A stretch of DNA of 64,000 bases from Streptomyces sp. NBC_00569 (GTDB lineage: Bacteria > Actinomycetota > Actinomycetes > Streptomycetales > Streptomycetaceae). Position 1 is the first letter of the stretch. Every line of letters starts with the position of its first letter. Location of the stretch: contig NZ_CP107783.1 in NCBI RefSeq assembly GCF_036345255.1, positions 4,575,501-4,639,500 of the forward strand, written 5' to 3'. The notes under the pieces were generated by a model. The model did no database searches, was not told the origin of the DNA, and worked only from the letters and a program-made list of their open reading frames with translations. Positions 31,757 through 41,108 of the stretch are shown here, in pieces. The translations under genes were made by a program, and so were the position numbers.

Positions 31757-32416
31757 GTGCGAGTGGTCATCGCCGAGGATTCAGTGCTGCTCAGGGAGGG
31801 CCTGACCCGGTTGCTGACCGACCGCGGGCACGATGTGGTGGCGGGCGTGGGCGACGGGGACGCCCTGGTCAAGACCATCACCGACCTGGCGGCGCAGGAC
31901 GCGCTGCCGGACGTCGTGGTCGCCGACGTGCGGATGCCCCCGACCCACACGGACGAGGGCGTGCGCGCCGCGGTCCTGCTGCGCAAGCAGCACCCGGGGC
32001 TCGGGGTGCTGGTCCTTTCGCAGTACGTGGAGGAGCGGTACGCGACCGAACTGCTCGCCGGTTCCAGCCGCGGTGTGGGCTATCTGCTCAAGGACCGGGT
32101 GGCCGAGGTGCGCGAGTTCGTGGACGCGGTCGTGCGGGTGGCCCAGGGCGGTACGGCGCTCGACCCCGAGGTGGTGGCCCAGCTCCTGGGGCGCAGCCGC
32201 AAGCAGGACGTGCTGGCGGGGCTGACCCCGCGTGAGCGCGAGGTGCTCGGCCTGATGGCCGAGGGGCGGACGAACTCGGCGATCGCGCGTCAACTGGTCG
32301 TGAGCGACGGCGCGGTGGAGAAGCACGTCAGCAATATCTTCCTGAAGCTGGGCCTGTCCCCGAGTGACGGGGATCACCGGCGTGTTCTGGCGGTGCTCAC
32401 CTACCTGAACTCGTAA
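31757..32416 (+). CDS. LuxR/NarL-family response regulator
   Basis: The 219-residue protein has a receiver domain (acidic Glu7-Asp8, phosphoacceptor Asp57 in VVADVRMPP, Lys near 113 in LLKDR) and a C-terminal LuxR helix-turn-helix (LTPREREVLGLMAEGRTNSA...VEKHVSNIF). It probably receives phosphate from one or both upstream kinases. I prefer the GTG at 31757 because GGAGG (31747-31751) precedes it by five bases; the in-frame GTG at 31745 would add four residues. Confidence 0.94.
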   Translation: MRVVIAEDSVLLREGLTRLLTDRGHDVVAGVGDGDALVKTITDLAAQDALPDVVVADVRMPPTHTDEGVRAAVLLRKQHPGLGVLVLSQYVEERYATELLAGSSRGVGYLLKDRVAEVREFVDAVVRVAQGGTALDPEVVAQLLGRSRKQDVLAGLTPREREVLGLMAEGRTNSAIARQLVVSDGAVEKHVSNIFLKLGLSPSDGDHRRVLAVLTYLNS

Positions 32417-32759
32417 CGACCTGACACCCTGTCAGATATGGCGGGAATCGGTCGGCGGACACAAGGACACTCCGGCCGACTTCAGGGCCGGCTCCAGGGT
32501 CGATCCCGGGGCCGACCCCGGGTCGGCCCCGGGTCGGCCCCGAACCGGTCCTAGAACCAAAGGATGAGTGGGCGCGTCTTCGAACAAGGGGCCATGGGGG
32601 TGGGTAAATCGTGACAAACAAGGTCATCAGGGTGTCTCATTGTCGCGTCCACCATGCGAACCATCCAGGGAAGGCGACCCTTACCGACGTAGGGTGGGCC
32701 ATGGAGAGGCCGGTCGGCCGGCCGCTCCCGCAGAGCCGCCTCGAGGGAGGTCCAGTTCA
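32417..32759. other. 343-base intergenic region before korA
   Basis: No gene is seen. It contains the hairpin at 32508-32530, two direct GGGTCGGCCCC copies (32520-32530 and 32531-32541), and a less GC-rich stretch near 32605-32645 that could hold the korA promoter. No clear -35/-10 pair was found. GGGAGG at 32744-32749 is the korA ribosome site. Confidence 0.6.
32508..32530 (+). terminator. GC-rich hairpin downstream of the response regulator
   Basis: An 11-base arm (GGGGCCGACCC), a single C, and the exact complementary arm form a near-perfect dyad 91 bases after the regulator stop. It is a plausible terminator without a U-run; a protein-binding site cannot be excluded. Confidence 0.4.
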
Positions 32760-34683
32760 GTGACCAGCCAGGTCAGTAGCCCGGCCGAGCAGGCCGATGG
32801 CGCAGCGGTCGGAGAGCAGCGCGCATACGCGAACGACAAGGACGTTCGGCGTCTGGATCGGGTGATCATCCGGTTTGCGGGTGATTCGGGTGATGGTATG
32901 CAGCTGACGGGTGACCGGTTCACTTCGGAGACGGCGTCGTTCGGGAATGATCTGTCGACGCTGCCGAACTTTCCGGCTGAGATCAGGGCGCCCGCGGGGA
33001 CACTGCCGGGCGTTTCTTCGTTCCAGTTGCATTTCGCGGACCATGACATCCTCACGCCGGGGGACGCGCCGAATGTGCTGGTGGCGATGAATCCGGCGGC
33101 GTTGAAGGCGAATATCGCGGATGTGCCGCGTGGTGCGGAGATCATCGTCAACACGGACGAGTTCACCAAGCGGGCGATGCAGAAGGTCGGTTACGGGGCG
33201 TCTCCGCTGGAGGACGGTTCGCTGGACGGCTATCAGGTGCATCCGGTGCCGTTGACGACGTTGACGGTTCAGGCGCTCAAGGAGTTCGAGCTGTCGCGCA
33301 AGGACGCGGGGCGTTCGAAGAACATGTTCGCGCTGGGTCTGCTGTCGTGGATGTATCACCGTCCGACCGAGGGCACGGAGAGGTTTTTGAGGTCGAAGTT
33401 CGCGAAGAGGCCGCAGATCGCGGAGGCGAACATCGCGGCTTTTCGTGCGGGCTGGAATTTCGGTGAGACGACGGAGGACTTCGCGGTCTCCTACGAGGTC
33501 GCGCCGGCCGCGTCGGCGTTCCCGACCGGCACGTACCGCAATATCTCGGGGAATCTGGCTTTGTCCTACGGGTTGATCGCGGCGTCGAGGCAGGCGGATC
33601 TGCCGTTGTATCTGGGTTCGTATCCGATCACGCCGGCTTCGGACATTCTGCACGAGTTGTCGAAGCACAAGAATTTCGGTGTGCGCACGTTCCAGGCGGA
33701 GGACGAGATCGCGGGGATCGGCGCGGCGCTGGGTGCGGCGTTCGGCGGCTCCCTGGCGGTCACGACGACGTCGGGTCCCGGTGTGGCGCTGAAGTCGGAG
33801 ACGATCGGCCTGGCGGTCTCTCTCGAACTGCCGTTGCTGGTGGTGGACATCCAGCGGGGTGGCCCCTCGACGGGTCTGCCGACGAAGACGGAGCAGGCGG
33901 ACCTGCTGCAGGCGATGTACGGGCGTAATGGTGAGGCGCCGGTCCCGGTGGTGGCGCCGCGCACGCCGGCGGACTGTTTCGACGCGGCGATCGAGGCGGC
34001 CCGCATCGCCATCACCTACCGCACCCCGGTGTTCCTTCTGTCGGACGGTTATCTGGCGAACGGGTCGGAGCCGTGGCGTATCCCGGAGATCGATCAACTC
34101 CCGGACCTGCGTACCCAGTTCGCGTCGGGGCCCAATCATACGGAGGCGGACGGTACGGAGGTGTTCTGGCCGTACAAGCGGGACGCGAAGACACTGGCCC
34201 GCCCGTGGGCGGTTCCGGGCACGCCGGGGCTCGAGCACCGGATCGGCGGGATCGAGAAGCAGGACGGCACGGGCAACATTTCCTACGATCCGGCCAACCA
34301 CGAGTTCATGGTCCGCACCCGGCAGGCCAAGATCGACGGTATCGAGGTCCCTGACCTGGAGGTCGATGACCTGTCGGGTGATGCCAACACCCTGGTGCTG
34401 GGGTGGGGTTCGACGTATGGGCCGATCACCGCGGCGGTGCGGCGGCTGCGGGCGGCGGGTGAGCGCATCGCGCAGGCTCATCTGCGGCACCTGAACCCGT
34501 TCCCGCGCAATCTGGGCGAGGTCCTGGAGCGTTACGACAAGGTGGTGATCCCCGAGATGAACCTCGGCCAGCTCGCCACCCTCGTCCGGGCCCGGTATCT
34601 GGTGGACGCCCGCTCCTACAACCAGGTCAACGGCATGCCGTTCAAGGCTGAGCAGCTCGCCACCGCTCTCAAGGAGGCCATCC

Positions 34684-34691
<8 letters not shown>
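32760..34691 (+). CDS. korA: 2-oxoacid:ferredoxin oxidoreductase, fused gamma-alpha subunit
   Basis: The 643-residue protein fuses the gamma domain (residues about 30-215, with FAGDSGDGMQLTG) to the alpha pyruvate-ferredoxin-type domain (about 270-640, with LGSYPITPASDILHEL near 286 and EDEIAGIGAALGAAFGG). With KorB it oxidatively decarboxylates a 2-oxoacid, probably 2-oxoglutarate, to the acyl-CoA and reduces ferredoxin. The GTG at 32760 has GGGAGG upstream. Its first kilobase uses many T-ending codons, unlike its neighbours. The end overlaps korB by eight bases. Confidence 0.95.
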
Positions 34692-35766
<1,075 letters not shown>

Positions 35767-35785
35767 CCGCCCCTGTACCCGAACG

Positions 35786-35813
35786 GACCCGCGCCCCCTA
35801 CGGGGCGCGGGTC
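35786..35813. terminator. Bidirectional hairpin terminator shared by korB and the HxlR gene
   Basis: A perfect 12-bp stem (GACCCGCGCCCC and its complement) has a CTAC loop. It lies 20 bases after korB and also covers the last codons of the convergent HxlR gene, whose TAG stop falls in the loop. It can serve transcripts from both sides. Confidence 0.7.
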
Positions 35814-36172
35814 TCGTCGTATGCGCTGCGGGCCTGCGCCACCGCTTCCATGCGGCGCTCCGTCCAGGTCGCCAGCGTGCGGACCTGTTCCGCCGCCTCG
35901 CGGCCGAGGCCGGTGAGCGAGTAGTCCACGCGCGGCGGGATGACCGGCTTCGCGTCGCGGTGCACCATGCCGTCGCGCTCCAGGGTCTGGAGTGTCTGCG
36001 TGAGCATCTTCTCGCTGACGCGGCCGATCTCCCGGCGCAGCTCACTGAAGCGGTACGAGCGCTCCTCGAGGGCGATCAGGACGAGGACGCCCCAGCGGCT
36101 GGTGACGTGTTCGAGCACGAGGCGGTACGGACACATGTCCTCGCCGCCGGAACTCCCCTTGCTTACTGCCAT
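35798..36172 (-). CDS. HxlR-family (DUF24) winged-helix regulator
   Basis: The 124-residue regulator has the HxlR pattern CPYRLVLEHVTSRWGVLVLIAL (14-35), FSELRREIGRVSEKMLTQTLQTLERDGMVHR (42-72) and VDYSLTGLG. A single cysteine (Cys14) sits where redox-sensing members such as YodB, HypR and QorR have theirs. It is divergent from an NmrA-type oxidoreductase gene, as in qorR loci. No ribosome site precedes the ATG, and a promoter placed to start at or next to it suggests a leaderless message. Confidence 0.93.
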   Translation of the reverse strand: MAVSKGSSGGEDMCPYRLVLEHVTSRWGVLVLIALEERSYRFSELRREIGRVSEKMLTQTLQTLERDGMVHRDAKPVIPPRVDYSLTGLGREAAEQVRTLATWTERRMEAVAQARSAYDETRAP

Positions 36173-36175
36173 GTC

Positions 36176-36200
36176 AGTACCTTACTTCAAAGTGGGTACT
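36176..36200. promoter_or_regulatory. Operator-like dyad and promoter of the HxlR gene
   Basis: AGTACC and GGTACT flank a centre with ACTT/AAGT, an HxlR-type operator shape. On the minus strand TTGGAA, 16 bases and TAAGGT form a promoter whose spacer is this dyad. The -10 ends six bases before the ATG at 36172, consistent with a leaderless, autoregulated gene. Confidence 0.5.
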
Positions 36201-36228
36201 TTCCAATAGTTAGCGCTACCCGTAGGCT
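36200..36228 (+). promoter_or_regulatory. Candidate promoter of the NmrA-type oxidoreductase gene
   Basis: TTTCCA (36200-36205), a 17-base spacer and TAGGCT (36223-36228) resemble a housekeeping promoter. It touches the HxlR operator, so the regulator could control both directions. Downstream, GCCAGATAA occurs twice (36233-36241 and 36251-36259) in the leader. Confidence 0.4.
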
Positions 36229-36282
36229 CAGTGCCAGATAAGCCCCTAAGGCCAGATAACCCCCCAAGAGGAGATTCCAGAC

Positions 36283-37140
36283 ATGAGCATCGTCGTCACC
36301 GGCGCCACCGGACACCTCGGCCGTCTCGTCATCGACGGCCTCCTCGTCGCCGGTGTCCCGGCGGAGCGCATCGCCGCCGTCGTCCGCGACAAGGAGAAGG
36401 CCGCCGATCTCGCCGCCCGCGGCGTCGAGCTGCGGATCGCCGACTACAGCGCGTCCGCGACACTGACCGGAGCCTTCGCCGCCGGGGACCGGGTCCTGCT
36501 GATCTCCGGCAGCGAGGTCGGGCAGCGCGTGGCGCAGCACCAGGCCGTGATCGATGCCGCGAAGGGCGCGGGCGTCGCGCTGCTGGCGTACACGGGCGTC
36601 CTCGGCGGGCCCCGCGCCGACTTCGATCTGGCCGCCGAGCACAAGGTGACCGAGCAGGCGATCCTCGACTCCGGCCTGCCGTACACGTTCCTGCGCAACG
36701 GCTGGTACCACGAGAACTACACCGGGAACCTGGCACCGGTCCTGGAGCACGGCGCCGTCACCGCCTCCGCGGGCGAGGGCCGCGTCGCCTCCGCCTCCCG
36801 CGCCGACTACGCCGCCGCCGCGGTGGCCGTCCTCACCGGCGAGGGCCACGAGAACCAGGCGTACGAGCTGAGCGGCGACGTCGCCTGGTCCTTCGCCGAG
36901 TACGCCGCCGAGCTGTCGAGGCAGACCGGCCGGACGATCACGTACAACTCCGTCACGCCCGAGCAGAACCGGGAGATCCTGCTCGGCGCCGGACTGCCCG
37001 CGCCCGTCGCCGACATCTTCGTCGGCGTCGACACCGCGATCGAGCAGGGCCTGCTCGCCGCCACCGGCGGCGACCTGTCCCGGCTGACCGGCCGCCCCAC
37101 CACCCCGCTCGCGGACGCGATCAAGGCCGCGCTCGCCTAG
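36283..37140 (+). CDS. NmrA/QorB-type NAD(P)H:quinone oxidoreductase (atypical SDR)
   Basis: The 285-residue protein has an N-terminal Rossmann motif TGATGHLG (6-13) and the NmrA/SDR_a5 block LRNGWYHENY (about 142-151). It lacks the classical SDR Tyr-x3-Lys, as is usual in this atypical group. Relatives such as QorB reduce quinones with NADPH. The ATG has GAGGAG about nine bases upstream. The divergent HxlR gene points to induction by quinones or electrophiles. Confidence 0.9.
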   Translation: MSIVVTGATGHLGRLVIDGLLVAGVPAERIAAVVRDKEKAADLAARGVELRIADYSASATLTGAFAAGDRVLLISGSEVGQRVAQHQAVIDAAKGAGVALLAYTGVLGGPRADFDLAAEHKVTEQAILDSGLPYTFLRNGWYHENYTGNLAPVLEHGAVTASAGEGRVASASRADYAAAAVAVLTGEGHENQAYELSGDVAWSFAEYAAELSRQTGRTITYNSVTPEQNREILLGAGLPAPVADIFVGVDTAIEQGLLAATGGDLSRLTGRPTTPLADAIKAALA

Positions 37141-37171
37141 GAACGGGCGGTCTCCCACCTGCGTCGATGTC

Positions 37172-37205
37172 CTGTCATGACCGTATAGAGATACGGACAT
37201 GACAG
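37172..37205. other. 15-bp inverted repeat between the oxidoreductase and rarD genes
   Basis: CTGTCATGACCGTAT and its complement (one mismatch) flank an AGAG loop. It is 31 bases after one stop and 69 before the next start. It is less GC-rich than other hairpins here, so it could be a terminator or an operator for rarD. Confidence 0.5.
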
Positions 37206-37273
37206 CTGGTGCCCCGCGGCGCTACCTTCATGGGTGGCCGCCACGGGGCGTCCGCGCGTGTGGAGGAGGGGCC

Positions 37274-38311
37274 GTGGAGGCTGGGCAGTCGAGAAGCGAA
37301 CAGCGCACAGGACTGTTGAACGGCATCGCGGCCTACGGAATGTGGGGCCTGGTGCCCCTGTTCTGGCCCCTGCTCAAGCCCGCCGGCGCCGGTGAGATCC
37401 TCGCCCACCGCATGGTGTGGTCGCTGGCCGTGGTCGGCGTCGCGCTGCTCTTCGTACGCCGCTGGGCCTGGGCCGGTGAGCTGCTGCGCAACCCGCGGAG
37501 GCTGGCGCTCGTCACCGTCGCCGCGGCCGTCATCACGGTCAACTGGGGCGTCTACATCTGGGCCGTGAACGCGGGCCACGTCGTCGAGGCCTCGCTCGGC
37601 TACTTCATCAATCCGCTGGTCACCATCGCCATGGGCGTCCTGCTCCTGGGCGAGCGGCTGCGGCCCGCACAGTGGGCGGCGGTCGGCGTCGGCCTCGCCG
37701 CGGTCCTCGTCCTCGCCTTCGGATACGGGCAGCCGCCCTGGATCTCCCTCTGCCTCGCCTTCTCCTTCGCCACGTACGGCCTGGTGAAGAAGAAGGTCAA
37801 CCTCGGCGGCCTGGAGTCGCTCGCCGCCGAGACCGCGATCCAGTTCGTGCCCGCGCTCGCCTATCTGCTGTGGATCGGCGCGCAGGGCGAGTCCACCTTC
37901 GGCAACGGCGCGGGCCACGCCACGCTGCTCGCGGCGACGGGCCTGGTCACCGCGATCCCCCTGGTCTGCTTCGGCGCCGCCGCGATCCGCGTACCGCTGT
38001 CGACGCTGGGGCTGCTCCAGTACCTGGCGCCGGTCTTCCAGTTCCTGCTCGGCATCCTGTACTTCCACGAGGCGATGCCCGCCGAACGCTGGGCGGGCTT
38101 CGCTCTCGTATGGGTGGCGCTCACGCTCCTGACGTGGGACGCGCTGCGGACGGCCCGGCGGGGACGGATCGCGCTCGCCGAGCAGGAGGCGCGGGTGACG
38201 GCTCCTGAGACGGTGCCGGAGTCGGCGACGAATCCGCAGGTGCAGACCCAGGCGCAGCCCCAGCCGCAGGCGGATCCGCTGACGGATCCGCGGCGCGAGC
38301 CGGCCGCCTGA
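37274..38311 (+). CDS. rarD: RarD/EamA-family transporter
   Basis: The 345-residue protein has about ten membrane segments and the RarD opening GLLNGIAAYGMWGLVPLFWPLL (13-34) plus 'NWGVYIWAVNAGHVVEASLGYFINPL'. The family belongs to the drug/metabolite transporter group; the substrate is unknown. The GTG has GGAGGAGG upstream; a longer frame to 37199 is rejected. The C-terminal 45 residues are a Gln/Pro-rich cytosolic tail. Confidence 0.93.
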   Translation: MEAGQSRSEQRTGLLNGIAAYGMWGLVPLFWPLLKPAGAGEILAHRMVWSLAVVGVALLFVRRWAWAGELLRNPRRLALVTVAAAVITVNWGVYIWAVNAGHVVEASLGYFINPLVTIAMGVLLLGERLRPAQWAAVGVGLAAVLVLAFGYGQPPWISLCLAFSFATYGLVKKKVNLGGLESLAAETAIQFVPALAYLLWIGAQGESTFGNGAGHATLLAATGLVTAIPLVCFGAAAIRVPLSTLGLLQYLAPVFQFLLGILYFHEAMPAERWAGFALVWVALTLLTWDALRTARRGRIALAEQEARVTAPETVPESATNPQVQTQAQPQPQADPLTDPRREPAA

Positions 38312-38487
38312 TCCCGCGCGCCGGAACGAGCGTGCCCGGCGTCACCATCACCACCGGCCACGGTGTACGGGCTCGCCTCGAAGGGGGCCCGCGCGGCGGA
38401 CACGCTCCCCGCCTTCCGCGCGGCCCTCATGGGGCGGTCGGCGCCGGTGCTCCCTGACCCCGGGCCCGGCGAACCCTCTGGACGAAA

Positions 38488-38522
38488 TTACTTGCGCATG
38501 CATAAACTGCACGTGCAGGTAA
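38488..38522. promoter_or_regulatory. Operator-like inverted repeat over the promoter of the flavin reductase gene
   Basis: Two 15-base arms (TTACTTGCGCATGCA and TGCACGTGCAGGTAA) match as inverted repeats at 12 positions, with a 5-base spacer. Inside lies the perfect palindrome CTGCACGTGCAG (38507-38518). TGGACG (38479-38484), 18 bases and TAAACT (38503-38508) could be the promoter, so a repressor here would block it. The shape fits a MarR-type site; no regulator gene is adjacent. Confidence 0.55.
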
Positions 38523-38553
38523 TCGGCGCGACCAACCGACCACGGAGTGCCCC

Positions 38554-39144
38554 ATGTCCCGCACGTTCCTCTTCCTGCTCGGCAGCAGCCGCGGCGAAGG
38601 CAACACCGAGATCCTGGCCCGCAAGGCCGCCGAGCAGCTCTCCCCCGAGGTCGGGCAGCGCTGGATCGACCTCGCCGCGCACCCCCTCCCCGACTTCGAG
38701 GACCTGCGCCACGACAGCGACCACACCCGGCCCACCGGGGACAGCACGGCGCTGCTCCTGGACGCGACCCTCGAAGCCACCGACATCGTCATCGCGTCGC
38801 CGCTGTACTGGTACTCCCTCTCGGCCTCCGCCAAGCGCTACCTCGACTACTGGTCGGGCTGGCTGCGCACCCCCGGCATCGACTTCAAGGCGACCCTCGA
38901 AGGGCGCACCCTGTGGGGCGTGACCGCGCTCGCCCACGAGGAGCAGGTCGTCGCGGACCCGCTGGTCGGCACGCTGCGCAACTCGGCCGCGTACATGGGC
39001 ATGCGCTTCGGCGGCGTCCTGCTCGGCAACGGCAGCAAGCCCGGCGACGTGCTCAAGGACGAGGGGGCGCTGCTGCGCGCCAAGACGTTCTTCGCGCCCG
39101 AACGGCAGCCGGAGATCGCCCGCTTCCCGTACGAGGTGCAGTAG
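38554..39144 (+). CDS. Flavodoxin-fold NAD(P)H-dependent FMN reductase / oxidoreductase
   Basis: The 196-residue protein has a flavin phosphate loop GSSRGEGNTE (10-19) and the block ASPLYWYSLSASAKRYLDYW (about 81-100), typical of the WrbA/NADPH-dependent FMN reductase group. Relatives reduce quinones, azo compounds or free flavin with NAD(P)H. The ATG has CGGAG upstream. The operator-like repeat before it suggests induction by small molecules. It converges on the ABC genes with only 12 bases between. Confidence 0.9.
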   Translation: MSRTFLFLLGSSRGEGNTEILARKAAEQLSPEVGQRWIDLAAHPLPDFEDLRHDSDHTRPTGDSTALLLDATLEATDIVIASPLYWYSLSASAKRYLDYWSGWLRTPGIDFKATLEGRTLWGVTALAHEEQVVADPLVGTLRNSAAYMGMRFGGVLLGNGSKPGDVLKDEGALLRAKTFFAPERQPEIARFPYEVQ

Positions 39145-39156
39145 CGCGGCAGTCGG

Positions 39157-40065
39157 CTACGCCGTGATGTCCTTCGCCGTGAAGCGCGCCCAGGCCGCCG
39201 AGCCGAACACGGCCGCGTACAGACCCTGGAGGCCCAGGTTCTTGAGCAGGTCGTCCCAGTAGACCGGCTCGCGCATCAGGTCGGCGAAGGACAGCCAGTG
39301 GTGCGAGAACAGGTACGGCTGGATCGCGTGCAGCTGGGGGATCTGGTCGAGGATCTGGACGGTGATGAGCAGGCCCACCGTCGTCGCCATCGCCGCGATG
39401 CCGCTGTTGGTCAGGGTCGAGACGAACAGTCCGAGCGCGGCGATCCCGACGAGTGACGCGGCTACGACGAGGGCGATCAGCAGGGCCCGTACGAGTCCCT
39501 CGCCGAAGCCGATCCGGGTGCCGGAGATCGTGACGAGGTCGCCGAGCGGGAAGAGCAGGGCGCCCGTGGCGAGCGCCGTCACCGCCACGACCAAGGTCGC
39601 CACCAGGCAGAACGTCATCGTCGTCGCGTACTTGGTGAGCAGCAGACGGGTGCGGCCCGCGGGGGCGACGAGCAGATAGCGCAGCGTCCCCGCGTTCGCC
39701 TCGCCGGCGATCGCGTCGCCCGCGATCACCCCGACGGCCATCGGCAGGAAGAACGGGAGCGTCGCGGCGAGCGACGTGAAGACCAGGAACAGGCCGTTGT
39801 TGGTGATCTGCGCTATGAACGCGGGCCCTCCCCCGCCGCCGCCCGCGGCCGGGGAACCGCCGCTCGTCTCGATCTTCACGGCGATCCCGACGAGGATGGG
39901 CACCCCTGCCAGGACGGCGAGCAGGGCGATCGTGCGCCAGCGGCGGAACGTGGTGACCAGCTCGCTGCGGAACAGGCCGAGCGTCCAGATCCTCTTCCGC
40001 ACGGGCGGCGCCTCCGACACGACCGTGGCGGTGGTGCCGGCGGCCGTGGCCTCAGCCTGCGACAT
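39157..40065 (-). CDS. ABC-2 type transporter permease
   Basis: The 302-residue protein has about six membrane segments, the first at about 45-63. A conserved ABC-2 block AGDAIAGEANAGTLRYLLVAP lies around 115-135. A Gly/Ser/Pro loop near 70-80 is extracytoplasmic. It overlaps the ATPase gene by 14 bases and forms the exporter with it. The substrate is not evident. Confidence 0.92.
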   Translation of the reverse strand: MSQAEATAAGTTATVVSEAPPVRKRIWTLGLFRSELVTTFRRWRTIALLAVLAGVPILVGIAVKIETSGGSPAAGGGGGGPAFIAQITNNGLFLVFTSLAATLPFFLPMAVGVIAGDAIAGEANAGTLRYLLVAPAGRTRLLLTKYATTMTFCLVATLVVAVTALATGALLFPLGDLVTISGTRIGFGEGLVRALLIALVVAASLVGIAALGLFVSTLTNSGIAAMATTVGLLITVQILDQIPQLHAIQPYLFSHHWLSFADLMREPVYWDDLLKNLGLQGLYAAVFGSAAWARFTAKDITA

Positions 40066-41008
40066 CGAATCCCTCTCCCGTCAGGGCCACGAACGCGTCC
40101 TCCAGCGAAGCCCGTTCGAGTCCGAAGCCGCGGACACGAACGCCCGCGGTGACCAGCGCGGCGTTCAGCTCGGCGAGGTCGGTGCCCGGACCGGGCGGCT
40201 CGCCCGTCACCTGGTCGTCCGCCACGGTCAGGTCCGCGATGCCCCGGTCCTTCAGGACGCGTGCCGCGTCGCCCGCGTCGGGGGTCGTGACCACGAGCCG
40301 GCCTCGGGCACCCGCCGCCAGCTCGGCGACCGGACCCTGCGTGATGAGCCGGCCCCGCGCCATCACGGCCGCGTGCGTGCAGACCTGCTCGATCTCGTCG
40401 AGAAGGTGCGAGGAGAGGAAGACCGTCGTGCCGTCCGACGCCAGCTCCCGTACCAGGGAACGGATTTCGCGCATGCCCTGCGGGTCGAGGCCGTTCGTCG
40501 GCTCGTCGAGCACGAGGAGTCTGCGGGGCTGGAGCAGCGCGGCCGCGAGCCCGAGGCGCTGCTTCATGCCCAGCGAGTACGCCTTCGCCTTCTTGCCCGC
40601 GGCGGCCGTCAGGCCCACCCGGTCGAGCGCGGTGGCGACGCGGGCGCGGCGGGTGCGGGGGTCGGCGGCCGGATCCGCGGAGTCGTACCGGATGAGGTTG
40701 TCCCGGCCGGACAGGAACCCGTACAGGGCGGGGCCCTCGATGAGCGCGCCGACGTGCGGGAGGACCGTCCGCGTGGCGCGGGGCATGGGGAGGCCGAGGA
40801 CGCGGGCCGCTCCGGACGTCGGCTCGATCAGCCCCATCAGCATGCGGATGGTGGTGGTCTTGCCCGAGCCGTTCGGCCCGAGGAAGCCGAAGACGCTGCC
40901 GGCGGGGACGGTGAGGTCGAGGCCGTCGACCGCCGGCTGGTCGCCGCCGTAGCGCTTGGTGAGGGCCCGCGTCTCGATCACGGACTCCCCGGCAGTGCTC
41001 GCCGCCAT
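40052..41008 (-). CDS. ABC transporter ATP-binding protein (ABC-2/DrrA-like)
   Basis: The 318-residue protein has Walker A GPNGSGKT (44-51), signature YSLGMKQRL, Walker B LLVLDEP and switch histidine in FLSSHLLDEIE. The C-terminal part (about 220-318) follows the long tail of lantibiotic or daunorubicin-type exporters. I chose the ATG at 41008 because GGGAG lies just upstream; the frame is open to 41077. It is 100 bases downstream of the LolA-like gene, possibly one transcript. Confidence 0.93.
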   Translation of the reverse strand: MAASTAGESVIETRALTKRYGGDQPAVDGLDLTVPAGSVFGFLGPNGSGKTTTIRMLMGLIEPTSGAARVLGLPMPRATRTVLPHVGALIEGPALYGFLSGRDNLIRYDSADPAADPRTRRARVATALDRVGLTAAAGKKAKAYSLGMKQRLGLAAALLQPRRLLVLDEPTNGLDPQGMREIRSLVRELASDGTTVFLSSHLLDEIEQVCTHAAVMARGRLITQGPVAELAAGARGRLVVTTPDAGDAARVLKDRGIADLTVADDQVTGEPPGPGTDLAELNAALVTAGVRVRGFGLERASLEDAFVALTGEGFDVAG

Positions 41009-41108
41009 CTCGCTCCCGTCGTGCCCGTCGGTCCTGGTGGAGTGCGGGAGTGGAGGCACCGGGACCGGCGCCTCCACTCCTGCCTGCCAACTCTCGTGCC
41101 GCGTACGG

